From Amaranthus tricolor (taxonomy: Eukaryota; Streptophyta; Magnoliopsida; Caryophyllales; Amaranthaceae): a DNA stretch of 64,000 nt. Below the pieces are notes generated by a model. It saw only the letters and a list, made by a program, of their open reading frames with translations, did no database searches and was not told the origin of the DNA. Positions 43,461 through 56,258 of the stretch are shown here, piece by piece. The stretch is from NCBI RefSeq assembly GCF_026212465.1, contig NC_080049.1, positions 16,353,904 through 16,417,903 of the forward strand, in the 5' to 3' direction. The stretch's first letter is position 1, and the number at the start of each line of letters is the position of its first letter. The translations under genes and the position numbers were made by a program.

Positions 43461-44115
43461 TTACGGCTCAATTTCATCATCATTTTCCACCTCCTTGTCA
43501 TCAGCTGCTTCACCATATTTCTATGTTAAAAAAAAATCAATAATCAACCAAAATGAACTGAATTAAGAAAGCATTTAAAAAAGAGACAAATATGATACAG
43601 GAGCTTTCAGGTCAACTATATCCTAAATGAAAGAATGAGATTAGACAGAATATAATAGATGAATAAGAAGGGAGAAACAAAGTGAATAGAGAGAAACAGA
43701 GAGAATAGAGAAAAGAAGCACAAAAACAGAAACATAAACTTACCAGATAGTTGTTCGATTGTGCTCCTGTAGAGTTATGCTCATTGGATTCGATGTATAG
43801 AGGATTACCATTGCTTCCACTCCTTGACAGTGAAGGAAGCACAATCTTCACACCAGGGTTAGCTTAAAGTAGCTTTTGAAGATCAGGGTTAGCTTGCAAC
43901 ACTTGATCCATAACTTGTGATTGCATGATTTGTAAGTACGCTTCAGGAAAGATGTAGCTTGAGCTTTTGCCTCCGTTCTTCAAAACAGTATTGGTAACAC
44001 CTTTGCCAAATGTTCGCACACGCCCGCTATGCTCTGGTTTCTTAATCACGTCGCCATAAGGATCTTTATGGTTAGATCCTTCACCTTGTTGAGATTGTAT
44101 TGCCTTCATTTGCTC
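43461..44115 (-). pseudogene. Remnant of a CACTA second gene (Ptta/En/Spm type), 3' exons
   Basis: Minus-strand exons 44115-43744, 43622-43599 and 43520-43461 join in phase with GT/AG borders. The product has KPEHSGRVRTFGKGV, similar to KDHKGRVVGKGGGSRVG in the CACTA gene copy at 61.5 kb. A Gln-rich, amphipathic part (YLQIMQSQVMDQVLQANPDL) and an acidic end (KYGEAADDKEVENDDEIEP) follow. One in-frame TAA after LQKLL breaks exon 1. Upstream exons were not recognised. Confidence 0.6.
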
Positions 44116-45799
44116 CTATCAATGTGTGAAAAGTTATGTTAAATGAAATGGAGGAAGTAATAGATATACAACTAATCTGAATTAATTTGACACCATGGAT
44201 CTATACAAAATTTGTCAGATTGGAACCCATCATCATAGCTAATACTTGATCTTACCACGAAATCGAATAGCAAAAACCATATACTTTCTCATGATACAGC
44301 AGAAAAAAGAAATTAAATTTTCAGATCAGCACCCCTTGATCTAGTGCTAATGATAACTACTTCCATTCATGATAAACTAATATACATTCTCTTGCAAATA
44401 ACGGATTGATAATAAATGAAATTTTCTGAGACTAGGGCTGCCATCAGAGATCTCAAAAAATTGTGCCAACAAGATGACATGTATGGTACACAGCTAGAAC
44501 AGCTTACTGATTTTCAAAATGTGCTAACTAGCCACAGATTCCTATCAAAACTTGCTTACTATAAGACTACGCATGCTATATATTCCAAATTAAAACTTGC
44601 ACAAAGATAACCAAGATATTAGACCTGAAATAGATTGAAATAATAAACAGCAGCAATGCTGTTAACAAATTACATCAAACAGTAGCAATAACACCAGAAA
44701 ACAACAGCAAAAACACCACAAAACAACAATAAAGCAGTAACTTGAACTGTTGAACACCCAAGTATTACAACACCAATGAAAACACTATAATTCTTTTTCA
44801 AATAAGCCATAGTCCATGCATTATTTCAACTCCAAAGTTCGTAATAAATCATTTATCTAAGAGAAATTTGCTATCAGTATAAATCGAATAGGTCAAGAAG
44901 TTCCGAAAAATAATCATGATCACTGAATTTGCAACCCAAACCACAATTCTCTTAATCTTCACAATCAGGAAGCAGAAAACACACCAATAATTTGCATACT
45001 TGTACAAATATTCAGCCACACCCCAATGAACCAGTGAACAATCATATATACATGTCAAACAACAATCTAAACAGGAAATTGTTCATATATGCAACAAACT
45101 CTTCGAATTCTAAATCTGCCTACCAAAAAACCACATTAAATTAGAAACAAAACTTATAAGCAAATTGCACAAAATAGCTCTTCAAAGCAAGAAAGACTAA
45201 CACAATCACATACTTGAAAAAACCCATTACATTAGTCTAAACAACTTTTTACAGTAATCAAAGTTCCACTAAAACACACAAAACATTAGCCACCAAAAAC
45301 CTACACATTACTGCATTCATATTGATCAGTCCTATATACAACCAAAACCAATAGTTAAGTGCAAAAGAATTACCACCATATTTCTCAAACACATCTGAGC
45401 TTATGCCAAAGAACAACAGGTTGACCATGGCACCTCTTAAGCTTGAACTCATACACCAAATTCTTACAAGCCCCTCTCTTCTCCTCATAACTGACAACAA
45501 ACATTCCCTATCTTAAGCATGATCTAAAGCTTCCTAATGACAAAAGAAAAAAAATCCGTCGCTTTTAGAGGTCTAGATTGCTTATACAAGATCAATATTA
45601 AACTAGCGATTACTTCAACTTTATTTTGGAAAAAAAAAATCAAAATACCAATAGCATAATTACAAGTTATTAACTTTGCCTATACAGCACGAAATTTTTG
45701 TTCTGTTGAATTGCTGGGACATTTTTCAGAAAAGGGGGGAAATTTCACACTCCTTTTTCATCTTTTAAAATTCACAAAAGTTAGGGTTTCATCAGGACA

Positions 45800-46140
45800 A
45801 TTACCTTCGATTGGCGAAGCTAGGTTGGTTGTCGAGCGAGGTAGAAAAAATGGCGAGATATGTCAGGGAAATAAAACTTGAGCAATGAAACCCAAAACCA
45901 CCCACTCACCAATGAAATCCCCGAAGCCGACCCACAAAAGCCATGGCGATGGAGGAGGAATGAGGGAGAGCCGCCGCGGTTTGATTTCTGGCAGTGATAG
46001 CTAGCGATGGTGGAATGAGGATTGAGGAAGAGGGTTGATTTGCGGTGGTGGACTGGTGAAGTTGAGAGGGTGAGGAGAGAGAACGGGAAGAATTAGGGGA
46101 AGAGAGAGAAAGAGCATAAGGGAGAAAATAAGAAAGAAGA
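45800..46140 (-). promoter_or_regulatory. GC-rich leader inside CACTA 3
   Basis: On the minus strand there is a CT-rich leader (from ~46140), then ATG at 45944 opening MAFVGRLRGFH with a donor CATTG|GTGAGT at 45910. This looks like the first exon of the gene whose end lies at 43461. Composition is far richer in G/C than the neighbourhood, so it may be captured from a host promoter. Confidence 0.4.
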
Positions 46141-47279
46141 TTAGATTAGAGGATTTGATGATTAAACCAATGAAAATTTGACATGTGTACAATTAACCGG
46201 TTATTACAAGTAAAAACAGGTCAAGGTCCAATAATAAATTAAAATGTTTAAAGGTGGGTTTTTTTGTAATAATCAAAAGGAGGGTTTAATATTTTCAGGC
46301 CACTAAAAGGTGGGATTTATAATACTCTTGACCCACACCCAACCCATTTAATTAAACGGGTCAAGACCCTTGACCCACACCCGACCCATTTAGTTAGTAT
46401 GGTGAGTTACTTGAATAATTAGCCACGTATTTAATGACATGTCTTAGTATTGGTTAGTTACTTGAATGAATAGCCCCGTGCGATACATGATTTCAACAAA
46501 TGAAATTTGAATATATAATTTGAAATTTTGTTAGAATTAAATATAATCGAAAACAATAATGGTGCCAGACATGATAGAAATATGAAACTTTGATTATTGT
46601 GAAGATAAAAGTGAAAATGGGAATTTTGGTGTGTACTGTAGATATATAATTATTTAGCTCATTAGCCTCATTATATATAATAAGGCTTTTATTAATTTAT
46701 TGCTATTTTATATATAGGAATTTAATAAGTTATCTACAATAACAATTAATAACACTTAGAAAATATAAATAGTATAAATAAGCTTTTTAAAAATGGAAAA
46801 TTAAGAAAATGATATTATAAATAGTTTTGGAGGAAAAAAATTGCATAACAAATTTGACACATGCATAAGTTCTTGCAATGGGTGTAAGATAACCGTAGCT
46901 AGTTTATTTAACCGTTGCCTTTTCTAATCTTTTGCAATGGGTATAAGATAACCGTTGCCTTTTCTAATCTTTTGCAACGGTTTACTTGAACCCGTTGCCA
47001 TTTCTTATCTATTGCAACGGTTTTATTGTACCCGTTGCTAAAGCTGTTGCTATAAAATAAACCGTTGCCAAAGGGTGTTGCCTATGCTCTTTTATCTAGT
47101 AGTGATATTTGAAATATTTTAAAGGTCAAGGTTCATTAAAATTAACTTTGTAATATTTTAATAGGTTAAGGTTCATTAAAATTTACTTTGATATTATTTG
47201 AAATTAAGTTTGAATATATTATAACACGTCTTATCTTAAACGATTGGATATTTATATTTGAATTTGAATTTAAAATATA

Positions 47280-48222
47280 TGTTCAAGATATTTGAATGAT
47301 TAAATGTTAAAGTACAAGGTACACACGTTTTGTTAATTATAATACACGGTTATATTTAAATTTAAATTAGTTGTTAAGCTAATTAAAGAGTTTCCTATAA
47401 ATAAGATGACAATTTAAATTAGTTTTCATTATTTTGTATGAATACTAACGTGGCAGCTTAGCATTGGTTATCAAGGACAAATTACAGCACACAATTACGA
47501 AATCATCCTAGCTGTCAGTGCAATGTCAGTTTGAAATTAAGCTCAAGGTCTTGAAGACTGACACAGAATATCCAGATCAACAAATTTAACGGATGAAGCT
47601 TTCTTGCTCTACAAGGAGATGTTGAGGCGTAACATCTATAAATACAAGGCTTCATTTCATAATTAAGAATACACCTCTATGCACCTCTTCCGACAATATT
47701 TTCTCTTGACTTAAGATCTAGAAATTCTCTAAGTATTAAAAAGAGTTGTAATTCTTAGTTCATCTAGCTCTTAGATTATTTTCATAGTTTAATACGCCTA
47801 ACTTAGAATACTTTTCAAAGTGTTCAACTTGTAATCTCTATTGAGAGATTGTGATTTTCTTTTATTAAAGAGACTCGTAATACGGTGTTTCAAGGGGAAG
47901 AACGTGGTGTGAGGAGATAGTAAGATCTTCTTGTTTGTATTAAAGTCGGATTAATAAAAGGCGTTGAAATCCTAGGGGTTGAAAGAGAACCCATAGGCAG
48001 GGAGTAGGTTGTTTAGAAGCGAACCTTGTCAACATAACGTGTGTTATTCTCTAAGTTTATTTTTCGCACATACGTTATTGTTTTACGAATTGACTCAAAT
48101 CCCAGAGAACAGTTTTGAAAAACTCCTCAATCTCTTGAGATAAGCTTCCAGATAAAAATTTTAAACGCTCATACTCTCTATTCACCCCCCCTCCCTTGTA
48201 GAGAGTATTCGACCTCCTATCA
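47280..48222 (+). repeat. Solo LTR, Sirevirus-type
   Basis: A non-coding block with a TATA-like CTATAAATACAAGG at ~47635 ends in CACCCCCCCTCCC and GACCTCCTATCA (48222). That is the same end style as the LTRs at 15781 and 20295. No primer-binding site or coding region follows, so it is a solo LTR. The left border is uncertain (47280-47430). Confidence 0.5.
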
Positions 48223-48564
48223 AATTTCACAAATTGATGCTAAACAACAAGTTTTCAATTAAATTTATGATTAGATAGTGACCGTGCGATGCACGCTTTT
48301 TTTACTTTTATGACATATTTGTATAAACTAATAAATTAAAATTTTAAGAAATAAATTCTACATTATAATTATATCTCATTTTCATTCTAAATAGTGTATT
48401 AATTATATACATTGTATCATATTACATTAATTTTTAAACAAAATAACATACCAATTTTTACTAACCAAAATAAATAATTTTACATTAATTTATATAAAGT
48501 ATTAAAGCTATTAATAACACATTTTAAAATCAAATATAACATAAAAAATATGTAAAATTATTTA

Positions 48565-48872
48565 GGGATATTCTACATGGTAGGCACGAACTTATCCAAA
48601 AGGCAATTGGTAGCAAATCTAAACAAAGTTCCACAAAATAGCATTATACTTTTGGAATTTAAGCTTCCGTAACATATGAACCAAAAACATTTGATTTTTC
48701 ATTATCTTAGGAAAGTTTCTTTTTACCCTTGTGTAATATCTTTAGAATGCAATAACCCCTTCTCATTCATCATCTTCTTCTTGTATTCATCAATATGAAG
48801 GAATAATCAACATTGAATCATCATAAAGTTCTTTTTTTGTGTAAGAACTAATCACTGCATTACTTAAAAACA
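48565..48872 (+). repeat. Left TIR of the Mutator-like element
   Basis: It pairs with the minus strand of 59585-59894 through GGTAGGCACGAACTT, TTCCACAAA, CAAAAACATTTGAT, TTTTTACCC, CAACCCCTTCTC and TTTTTTTGTGTAA. The LRR frame of the cargo runs out inside it. Confidence 0.85.
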
Positions 48873-49235
48873 GTTTTATGTAACTAGGTATTGTCACCAA
48901 TTTAAACGGATTATAGGATAATCCCAATGTTTGTAACAGGCTTAATTGAACTAATTGACTTGGGATTGGTCCACTTAGTCGATTTTCAGACAAATCGAGC
49001 AATGTAAGATTCTTAAGATTGCCAAAACTTGATGGGATTTGACCTACAAAATGATTGTTTATCAGTTATCATGTTGTTGTCTATGTACAGTCTTTAGATT
49101 TAATAAAGGTCTCGAATGGAATTTGGTAAAACACTGGAAAGTTTATTATTCCAAAGCCGAAGAAATTGCAAAGAAATAGGTTTATCTATTGATGATGGAA
49201 TAGATCCAAAAAGATTGTTATCATTTAGATATAAA
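48790..49235 (-). pseudogene. LRR gene fragment, 3' part
   Basis: It reads LYLNDNNLFGSIPSSIDKPISLQFLRLWNNKLS, then after a frameshift LLDLSENRLSGPIPSQLVQLSLLQTLGLSYNPF and stops in the TIR. These are plant extracellular leucine-rich repeats (LxxLxLxxNxLxGxIP). The last pattern is like the C-terminal repeats of small LRR proteins. It continues the fragment at 58925-59373 once the insertion is removed. No kinase part is present. Confidence 0.82.
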
Positions 49236-50138
49236 CACTAGTAAAAAAATCCTTATTTGTATCTTTGTTTTAAGGCTATTTATATTTTGTATTGGAAATT
49301 AAAATAAGAAGGCGACAAATAACACATTATTTGTCTCTTTTGTATACCAAAGATACAAATAACAATTATTTGTATCTTTGGTTTGAAACAAAAAATACAA
49401 ATAATGGGTTATTTGTATCGTTTGTTTGAAACAAAAGATACAAATAACCCATTTTTTGAATCGTTTGTTTCAAACAAACGATACAAATAATAAATCAACA
49501 ATACAAATAATAATTTTTCATTATATAATAAGATGTTTGTTATTATTATTTTTATTTATATAGATTAAATTAAAAAAAATGAAACAACTAATTAGAATAA
49601 ATAAAGATTTATATTTTTATTAATTATATATTTAGATTAAAAAAGTGTATCTCTTATAAAGCTATACAACTATTGGCAATTGTTATTTACATAATAGATT
49701 AACAAACTAATTAGAAATTGGCAAATCTTGAAGTGAGTCGAGCCAAGCACCTAAGAGTCGTGTATATTGGCGGACATGCATTCCTCAATATCAGATGTGG
49801 GGAAATATCCCATCTTCTCCTCTTTGTGGATTTCTCTTGGGACTAAACACAATTAGCGAGCCAATCATTAATTGCCTGAATGTAGAATTTCAGGGCGTTG
49901 ATCCATTTTCTGAAATTCGAGGATAGGTTACACGATTCGTCTAGGAGGAGGAGGGCATCGTAGTGACATGATTCTGATGTAGGGACAGTCTCACACTACC
50001 ACTGCCAAATGCAACTGTAATTATGTGCACCTGTAGCTTGTGACACTCGAACGTCTCTTCCCACATTCTTCTTAACCTGGCACAAGATAAACTTAATGAG
50101 TGAAAGGTGCACCAAGTATATGTAAAACTTGAGTTTAA

Positions 50139-50290
50139 CTTAGTATTCAAGTAGTTCAAGTCAAAACCACTTGTCTTTTTCATACTCTTTATTATTCAAG
50201 TAGTTCAAGTCAAAACCACTTGTCATTTTCATTTTCTTTATTATTCAAGTAATTCAAGTCAAAACCACGTGTCACTTTCATTCTCTTTAT
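50139..50290 (+). repeat. ~50-bp tandem repeat, target of copia D
   Basis: Three units of TTATTCAAGTAGTTCAAGTC + AAAACCACTTGTC type. Another piece (ATTATTCAAGTAGTTCAAG) lies at 58595 beyond copia D, showing that D landed inside this array. Confidence 0.8.
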
Positions 50291-50296
50291 AATTGT

Positions 50297-51092
50297 TGAA
50301 AGCGCAAGCCTCAAAGAGGTTTAACAAAGAAAAACAAATGAAAAATATAATGCAAAATGAACACAAGTGTTTATGAGGTATCTTGAATACCTCCCCCTCA
50401 AATATAGTTTATTATAATGAATTCAACAATTACAAATATAATAAACCACCCTTATCTTGAAAACAATCTCTCAAGATCACAAATACTAAAGCAAAGTAAA
50501 AACACTCTCAAGTTTCTAACAAAGCAATAGCCCTCTCAATAATATGTGTGTTTGTGTTGTATACTACTATGAGTGATGAATCCTATTTATAAGCAAAGTA
50601 TTCATCACCCTTAGTATTCCCTCATAAATCACCATAAACTCACATTAACATCCTAATTAACCATGACAATAAACATTACAATAAACAATAAAGTAATGCA
50701 CCACATAATTGCATAGTCACTTCACATTCTGACCAAAAATAGGATCCAAAGTAGTCTGCTGAACTTCCGCTCGACCCGAGCCACTACCTCGCTCGGTCGA
50801 GCGAGCTTCCAGAGAAGCTACTGACTTGTTCTGCACACCTTGCTCGACCGAGCCAACACCGCTCGACTGGTCGACCAATACTTCACTCGATCGAGCGGTT
50901 GGTCGAGCCACTCACTGTTCTGCTTCTTTATTTGTTGCTTTGATCAAGCAACTCTCATCAATCGTTCCAAACCTTAATTCACCCATATTCGACACATCTT
51001 TATCGAACCTCTCTAAAGTACAAGACAAAGTATGTTCGATTATATGTTTAAAGTTAACTTCTGGATTAAGATTATTGGTACCTGCTTTAACA
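50297..51092 (-). repeat. 3' LTR of copia C
   Basis: Plus-strand ends TGAAAGCGC...TTTAACA. It contains a cluster of GCTCG-N2-CGAGC interrupted palindromes at 50769-50910. Confidence 0.94.
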
Positions 51093-52421
51093 ATCTCCCC
51101 CTCAAGTCCAATACTCTTATCATCCGCAAAAGTAAATCTCCTTGACCCAAACACACTATCATCAACACCTTCGTGGCCTAGGCTACCACAATTAACTTGT
51201 AACTCATACAAGTTCCTATGACTCCTTACTCCCTTCATGAGCACCATGCTCCCTCTAATGACTTTCAAAACCCCTCCACTTGCTTTGAAAGTGCATCCTT
51301 TACTCTCTCGTCTACCTAATGAAATAAGGTTCCTCTCAAACTTAGGTACATACCTTACATCACCAAGTCTTCTTTTGACACCTTCATAAGTCACAATCAT
51401 AACCTCACCAATACCCTCTACTTTCACCTTTTCATCATTTGGTAAAGTAACAAGGCCATTATCACCATAAATAAGCTTAGTAAATTTTTCTTTTTCACAA
51501 CAAATGTGGAATGGGCAACCGGAGTCTATTACCCATTCCTTACTATCAACCACTCCCCCATCAACTAGTAGAGCCCCATAGTCATCATCATCTTCAATAA
51601 AGCCTAGAGCGGCATTTCCGCTACTCTCATTCTCAATCCTTCCACTATCCCTTAAGTTTCTCATTTTCTTAAGGTCTTCTTTAAATTCCTTGCACATCAT
51701 TTGTATGTGCCCCTTTTTCTTACAATAGTAACACTCTTTGTCACTAAGGTCACCCCTCCCATGAGACTTACCCCTTCCTTGATATCTCTTTTCTTTGGTT
51801 CTTCCCCTATTAGACTCCTCACTAAACAAGCCATCCCCAACATTCTTCTTTTCTTCCCCCTTTCTACTCACCATGAACCTATCATTCTCTCTCAACGCCG
51901 CCAATGCTTGATCAAGAGTGATAGAATCCCTACCTATGAGCAATGTTTGGACTATGTTTCTATAGTCCTTGGGAAGTGAAGCCAAAAGTAGTAACGCTTG
52001 TTCCTCATCGGTCAACTTTTCATCGGCATTTAACAATTGGCACACCAACTTGTTAATGTGTTAATGTGGTCTTGCATTGTTGTATCCTCATCCTTCATGA
52101 GTTGATACAACTCCCACCTCAAGCAAAGTTTATTAGTTAGGGATTTGGAAGCATACACTTTTTGTAATTTTTCCAACAACTCACCGGGATCGGTCTCTTT
52201 CAAGTAGTGATACTTGATTTCGGGTGTAATGGCAAGCCGGATTGTGCTTACCGCCTTCTTTTTCATTTGTGTCCATCTTGCTGCTTCTATATTATTTGGC
52301 TTCTCCTTCAATAGCGCATCATCGATGCCTTGTTGCACCAAAACATCTTCCACCGAGCTCTTCCATATGGAAAAATTATTCCATCAAACAATTGAATAGA
52401 GAAACTTTTCCCATCAGTCAT
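51093..52421 (-). pseudogene. Copia C gag and aspartic protease
   Basis: A start ATG at 52421 is followed by two single-base frame breaks (near 52380 and 52045). Otherwise the frame is open through the 3' LTR border. Tnt1-type gag: VEDVLVQQGIDDALL, YLKETDPGELLEKLQKVYAS, ALLLLASLPKDYRN. The zinc knuckle CYYCKKKGHIQMMC is intact. The protease WVIDSGCPFHIC has its DSG motif, and the sequence ends just after it. The few lesions suggest a young copy. With a partner supplying pol, such an element could be moved in trans. Confidence 0.88.
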
Positions 52422-52496
52422 TGTGTCTTTCTTGTTCTTTTAACCTCACTTTCACAACCCAAATAACCCAAGACGTAACCCCGCTCTGATACCAAT

Positions 52497-53291
52497 TGAA
52501 AGCGCAAGCCTCAAAGAGGTTTAACAAATAAAAACAAATGAAAAATATAATGCAAAATGAACACAAGTGTTTATGAGGTATCTTGAATACCTCCCCCTCA
52601 AATATAGTTTATTATAATGAATTCAACAATTACAAGTATAATAAACCACCCTTATCTTGAGAACAATCTCTCAAGATAACAAATACCAAAGCAAAGTAAG
52701 AAAACTCTCAAGTTTCTAACAATGCAATAGCCCACTCAACAATATGTGTGTTTGTGTTGTATACTACTATGAGTGATGAATCCTATTTATAAGCAAAGTA
52801 TTCATCACCCTTAATATTCCCTCATAAATCACCATAAACTCACATTAACATCCTAATTAACCATGACAATAAACATTACAATAAACAATAGAGTAATGCA
52901 CCACATAATTACATAGTCACTTCACATTCTGACCAAAAATAGGATCCAAAGTAGTCTGCTGAACTTTCGCTCGACCCGAGCCACTACCTCGCTCGGTCGA
53001 GCGAGCTTCCAGAAAAGCTACTGACTTGTTCTAAAACCTTGCTCGACCGAGCCAACACCGCTCGACCGGTCGAGCAATACTTCACTCGATCGAGCGGTTG
53101 GTCGAGCCACTAACTTTCCTGCTTCTTTATTTGTTGCTTTGATCAAGCAACTCTCATCAACCGTTCCAAACGTTAAACCACCCATATTCGACACATCTTT
53201 ATCGACCCTCTCTAAAGTACAAGACAAAGCATGTTCGGTTATATGTTTAAAGTTAACGTCATCATTAAGATTATTGGTACTTGCTTTAACA
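52497..53291 (-). repeat. 5' LTR of copia C
   Basis: Partner of 50297-51092, with the same palindrome cluster at 52969-53109. Next to it is TGGTATCAGAGC (minus strand, 52494-52483). Confidence 0.94.
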
Positions 53292-53293
53292 AT

Positions 53294-54108
53294 TGTTATG
53301 AATGGTATCATGAATGGTGTGACTTGAGTGCACAATTGATGTGTGCATTCATGTGTGACTCTTAGATTTGGAATCCAATGAGTCTGTTAATGTAGGTGTA
53401 TTAAGTTGAGTCTTGATGATTGTGGTTTATGATGGTGATTAAGAGTATGGATTAATGAGGTAATGAAGTATGAGTTATTCATTGGAGTTTTGTGACTTAA
53501 TGAAGAAGTGCAAAGGTTTAATTCAAGATGCTCTACTATGCAAGTCGAGCAATGGTGTCAGAAGTCCTCTGATGTGTCACTCGACCAACTCGCTCGACCG
53601 AGCGAGCTCCAGGGTGGCTCGAGCGAGCAGACAGAATGCAGCAGAACTTATTGTAGCCTGCTTGACCAAACCGCTCGACTGAGCGAGCCCCTGTTTTGAT
53701 CGAGCGAAGTCTCTGATGCTCCTAGGATGCTGTTTTTGACTCTTCAAGTACTTGGGGATGTTTCATTATCATTTATTCGTAGTTTTAATGTACTTAATGT
53801 TACTTAGTGAGATCTCTCCTATAAATAGAGAGCTCTCATACACACATAAAACACATCAAACACAACCCCTAAGCTAAACACATAACCTTTTGATTTTATC
53901 TCTTACTCAATTGTAATACTTCATTTGTAATAGTGTTTTACACTCATATGATATAATATAAACAAGAAACTACACACGACGGAGGACGTAGCCATCATTG
54001 GGTGAACCTCCTTAAATCTTTGTGTCTCTTGGCAACTATTTTAGTTCATTGTTATTGTTATTGTTCATCAAAGTTCTTAGCATCATATCGATCTTGGCAA
54101 CTATTTTA
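53294..54108 (+). repeat. 5' LTR of copia D
   Basis: TGTTATGAATGG...CAACTATTTTA. A cluster of GCTCG-N2-CGAGC palindromes lies at 53543-53707, and a TATAAATAG box with GAGAGCTC lies at ~53820. The primer-binding site after it (TTGTACTAGAG) is degraded. Confidence 0.9.
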
Positions 54109-54165
54109 ATTGTACTAGAGAAAAGTTGTTATAACGGTGTCTTGAGAAGTCGTTGTTGGTGAAAC

Positions 54166-55023
54166 ATGTCTGCAATAAAGCTTGACATAGAGAAGTTTGA
54201 TAGAAATGTCAATTTTGGCTTATGGCAAGTCAAAATGAGAGCCATTTTAATCCAAAGTGGTGTGCATAAGGCCATTGATGGTGTAGACAAAATGCCGGAA
54301 GGAATGACCGTGGCAAAATGGGAAGAGATTAATTCAAAGGCACTATCAGCGATCCAATTATACCTTTCCAACGAAGTGCTAAGAGAGGTTTTTAAAGAAA
54401 CTATAACCAATGGGATATAGGAGAAATTGGAATAACTCTATATGGCCAAGAGTGTTACCAATAGGCTACTTTTGAAAAGTAGACTCTACGATCTTCTCTT
54501 GGAGGAAGGTAAACATTTAAAACCTCACTTAAATGAGTTTTATTCCATTGTTATGGATTTACAAAACATTGATGTCAAGCTTAATGATGAAGACTTGGCT
54601 ATTTACCTCTTATGTTCTCTACCCCTTTCTTACAAAAATTTTAGAGAAATTCTATTTTATGGTAGAGATAACTTGAATAGTGATGATGTGAAAAATGCCA
54701 TGACACAAAGGGATCTTATAGATTCACAATTATCACAAAAATCACAAAGTAGTACGAGTAATGGGTTGTTTGTAAGAGGGAGGACACAAGAGAAAGGTTC
54801 CACTAGTAGGAGTGGAAACAAGGGTAAAGGGAGGTCAAACTCACGGGGTTCTAACAAAAATACGGCTTGCAACTGTTGCAAGCTTAAAGGCCACATCAAG
54901 AAAGATTATTGGAAATTAAAAAAGAAAAATGATGAAGGGGCTAGGGACGGAACTAGCAATGCCGATGCTAGTTACGTGAATGATAGTGATGATGGTGGTG
55001 TATTTGTTGCACTTTCTACATGA
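54166..55023 (+). pseudogene. Copia D gag
   Basis: The Tnt1-type gag start MSAIKLDIEKFDRNVNFGLW is followed by two stops (54418 and ~54433; the first replaces a Trp codon). It is then open to 55023. The RNA-binding zinc knuckle reads CNCCKLKGHIKKDY, so the last Cys is Tyr. Confidence 0.87.
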
Positions 55024-56258
55024 TAGTGATTAGTGGATTCTTGACTGGGGGTGCACTTTCTACATGATTCCCAACAAAACTTTCTTCCAAACTTTTGAAA
55101 GTGTCGATAGGGGAAATGTAACCATGGGGATCAACACAACATGCAAGGTGGTTGGTGTTGGGAGCGTAAAGATGAAAATGTTTGATGGGATGGTGAGGAC
55201 CTTAATCGATGTAAGGTATGTTTTGGGTTTGAAAAAGAATCTCATATCTTGGGGTACTCTTGATAAAATTGGGTGTAGAATCACTTGCGAAGGTGGAGTA
55301 ATGAAGGTTGTTAGAGGATCACTAGTGGTGATGAAGGGAAAGTTGAATGGGACTTTGTATGCACTTGAAGGATCAAATATCCTAGGCTCGGCGAACATTT
55401 CCACGAACACAATTTTCCGATCATGACACAAAGCTTTGGCACTTGAAAGTTGGTCAAATGGGAGAAAGAGGTATGTTTGAACTTTCCAAACAAGGTTTAT
55501 TTGATTGGAAAATTTTTGGGAACCTTATGTTTTGTGAACATTGTGCTTATGGGAATTACAAGAGGGTTAGTTTTAAACCCGCCATAAACAACACTAAGGG
55601 AATTTTAGTCTATATTCATTTCGACTTGTGGGGGCCTTCAAGAAAGCCCTCCCTTAGTGGTTGTAATTATTTCTTGACCTTTATAGATGATTTCTCAAGG
55701 AAAGTTTGGTGTTATTTCTTTAAACACAAAAATGAAGTTTTTGATGTATTCTTAGAATGGAAGAAAATGATAGAGAAAAAGACCGGTAGGAACATTAAGA
55801 CCTTAAGAACCGATAATGGTCTTGAATCTGTTGAGAACAAATTTCTACAATATTGTTCTAGTGAAGGTATTTTTAGACATAGAACTTGTGCAGGACGTCC
55901 TTAACAAAATAATTTTGCCAAGAGGATGAACAAAACGTTATTGGAAAGGGCTCGGTGTATGCTAAACCAAGCCAAATTGGGGAAGCAATTTTGGGCCGAA
56001 GCGGTGGCTACGGCATGTTATTTGATCAACCGCTCACCTCATACCGGCTTCAAATTCAAATCACCACAAGAAGTGTGGTACAACACTTTGGTAAATTATT
56101 CTAGCCTTAGAGTCTTTGGTTGTCCGACTTATATTCATATAAATGATGGTAAGTTAGAACCTAGGGCTGGAAAATGCATTTTTTTTTTGGGATATGGAAT
56201 GGGTGTAAAGGGGTATAGGGTGTGGTGTAATGAATCAAAGGAAGGAGGGTCTTTCTAG
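55024..56258 (+). pseudogene. Copia D protease and integrase
   Basis: The protease active site reads WILDWGCTFYM, where DSG has become DWG. It is preceded by stops. The integrase region follows: LWHLKVGQMGERGM, FCEHCAYGNYKRVSF, FLTFIDDFSRKVWCYFF, LRTDNGLE. There is a stop in the PQQN segment, then ERARCMLNQA, LRVFGCPTY. At ~56250 the frame jumps to the RT, with about 600 bp or more of the usual linker and RT start missing. Confidence 0.86.

Larger units (their letters stand above)
42867..47104 (-). mobile_element. CACTA element 3, complete termini, no transposase
   Basis: Left end CACTACTAGATAAAAGA at 42867, right end its exact complement TCTTTTATCTAGTAGTG ending at 47104. Both are flanked by ATA (42864-42866 and 47105-47107), the 3-bp duplication typical of CACTA. 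Subterminal regions (42880-43215, 46870-47095) are packed with TTTTGCAACGG and CCGTTGC words in both orientations. The 4.24-kb interior encodes no transposase. It holds a small minus-strand gene remnant (43461-44115) and a GC-rich leader (45800-46140). It would depend on an element elsewhere to move. Confidence 0.93.
50297..53291 (-). mobile_element. Copia C: gag-protease-only retrotransposon
   Basis: LTRs at 50297-51092 and 52497-53291 (796 and 795 bp, very similar) flank only 1.4 kb of internal sequence, with gag and protease and nothing else. The primer-binding site (52483-52494) abuts the 5' LTR and the polypurine tract TTGAGGGGGAG abuts the 3' LTR. So the internal region is complete at both ends but lacks integrase, RT and RNase H. 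Identical 5-mers ATTGT flank it (50292-50296, 53292-53296). It sits three bases inside the 5' LTR of copia D and is the youngest insertion here. Confidence 0.95.

Noticed and set aside
43612..43851. Hydrophobic minus-strand frame resembling a membrane protein
   Set aside because: The hydrophobic part is intron sequence read through a GTAAGT donor at 43743. The supported exon ends at 43744.
50826..51221. Plus-strand frames across copia C
   Set aside because: They are shadows of the minus-strand gag-protease frame and of the LTR palindromes.
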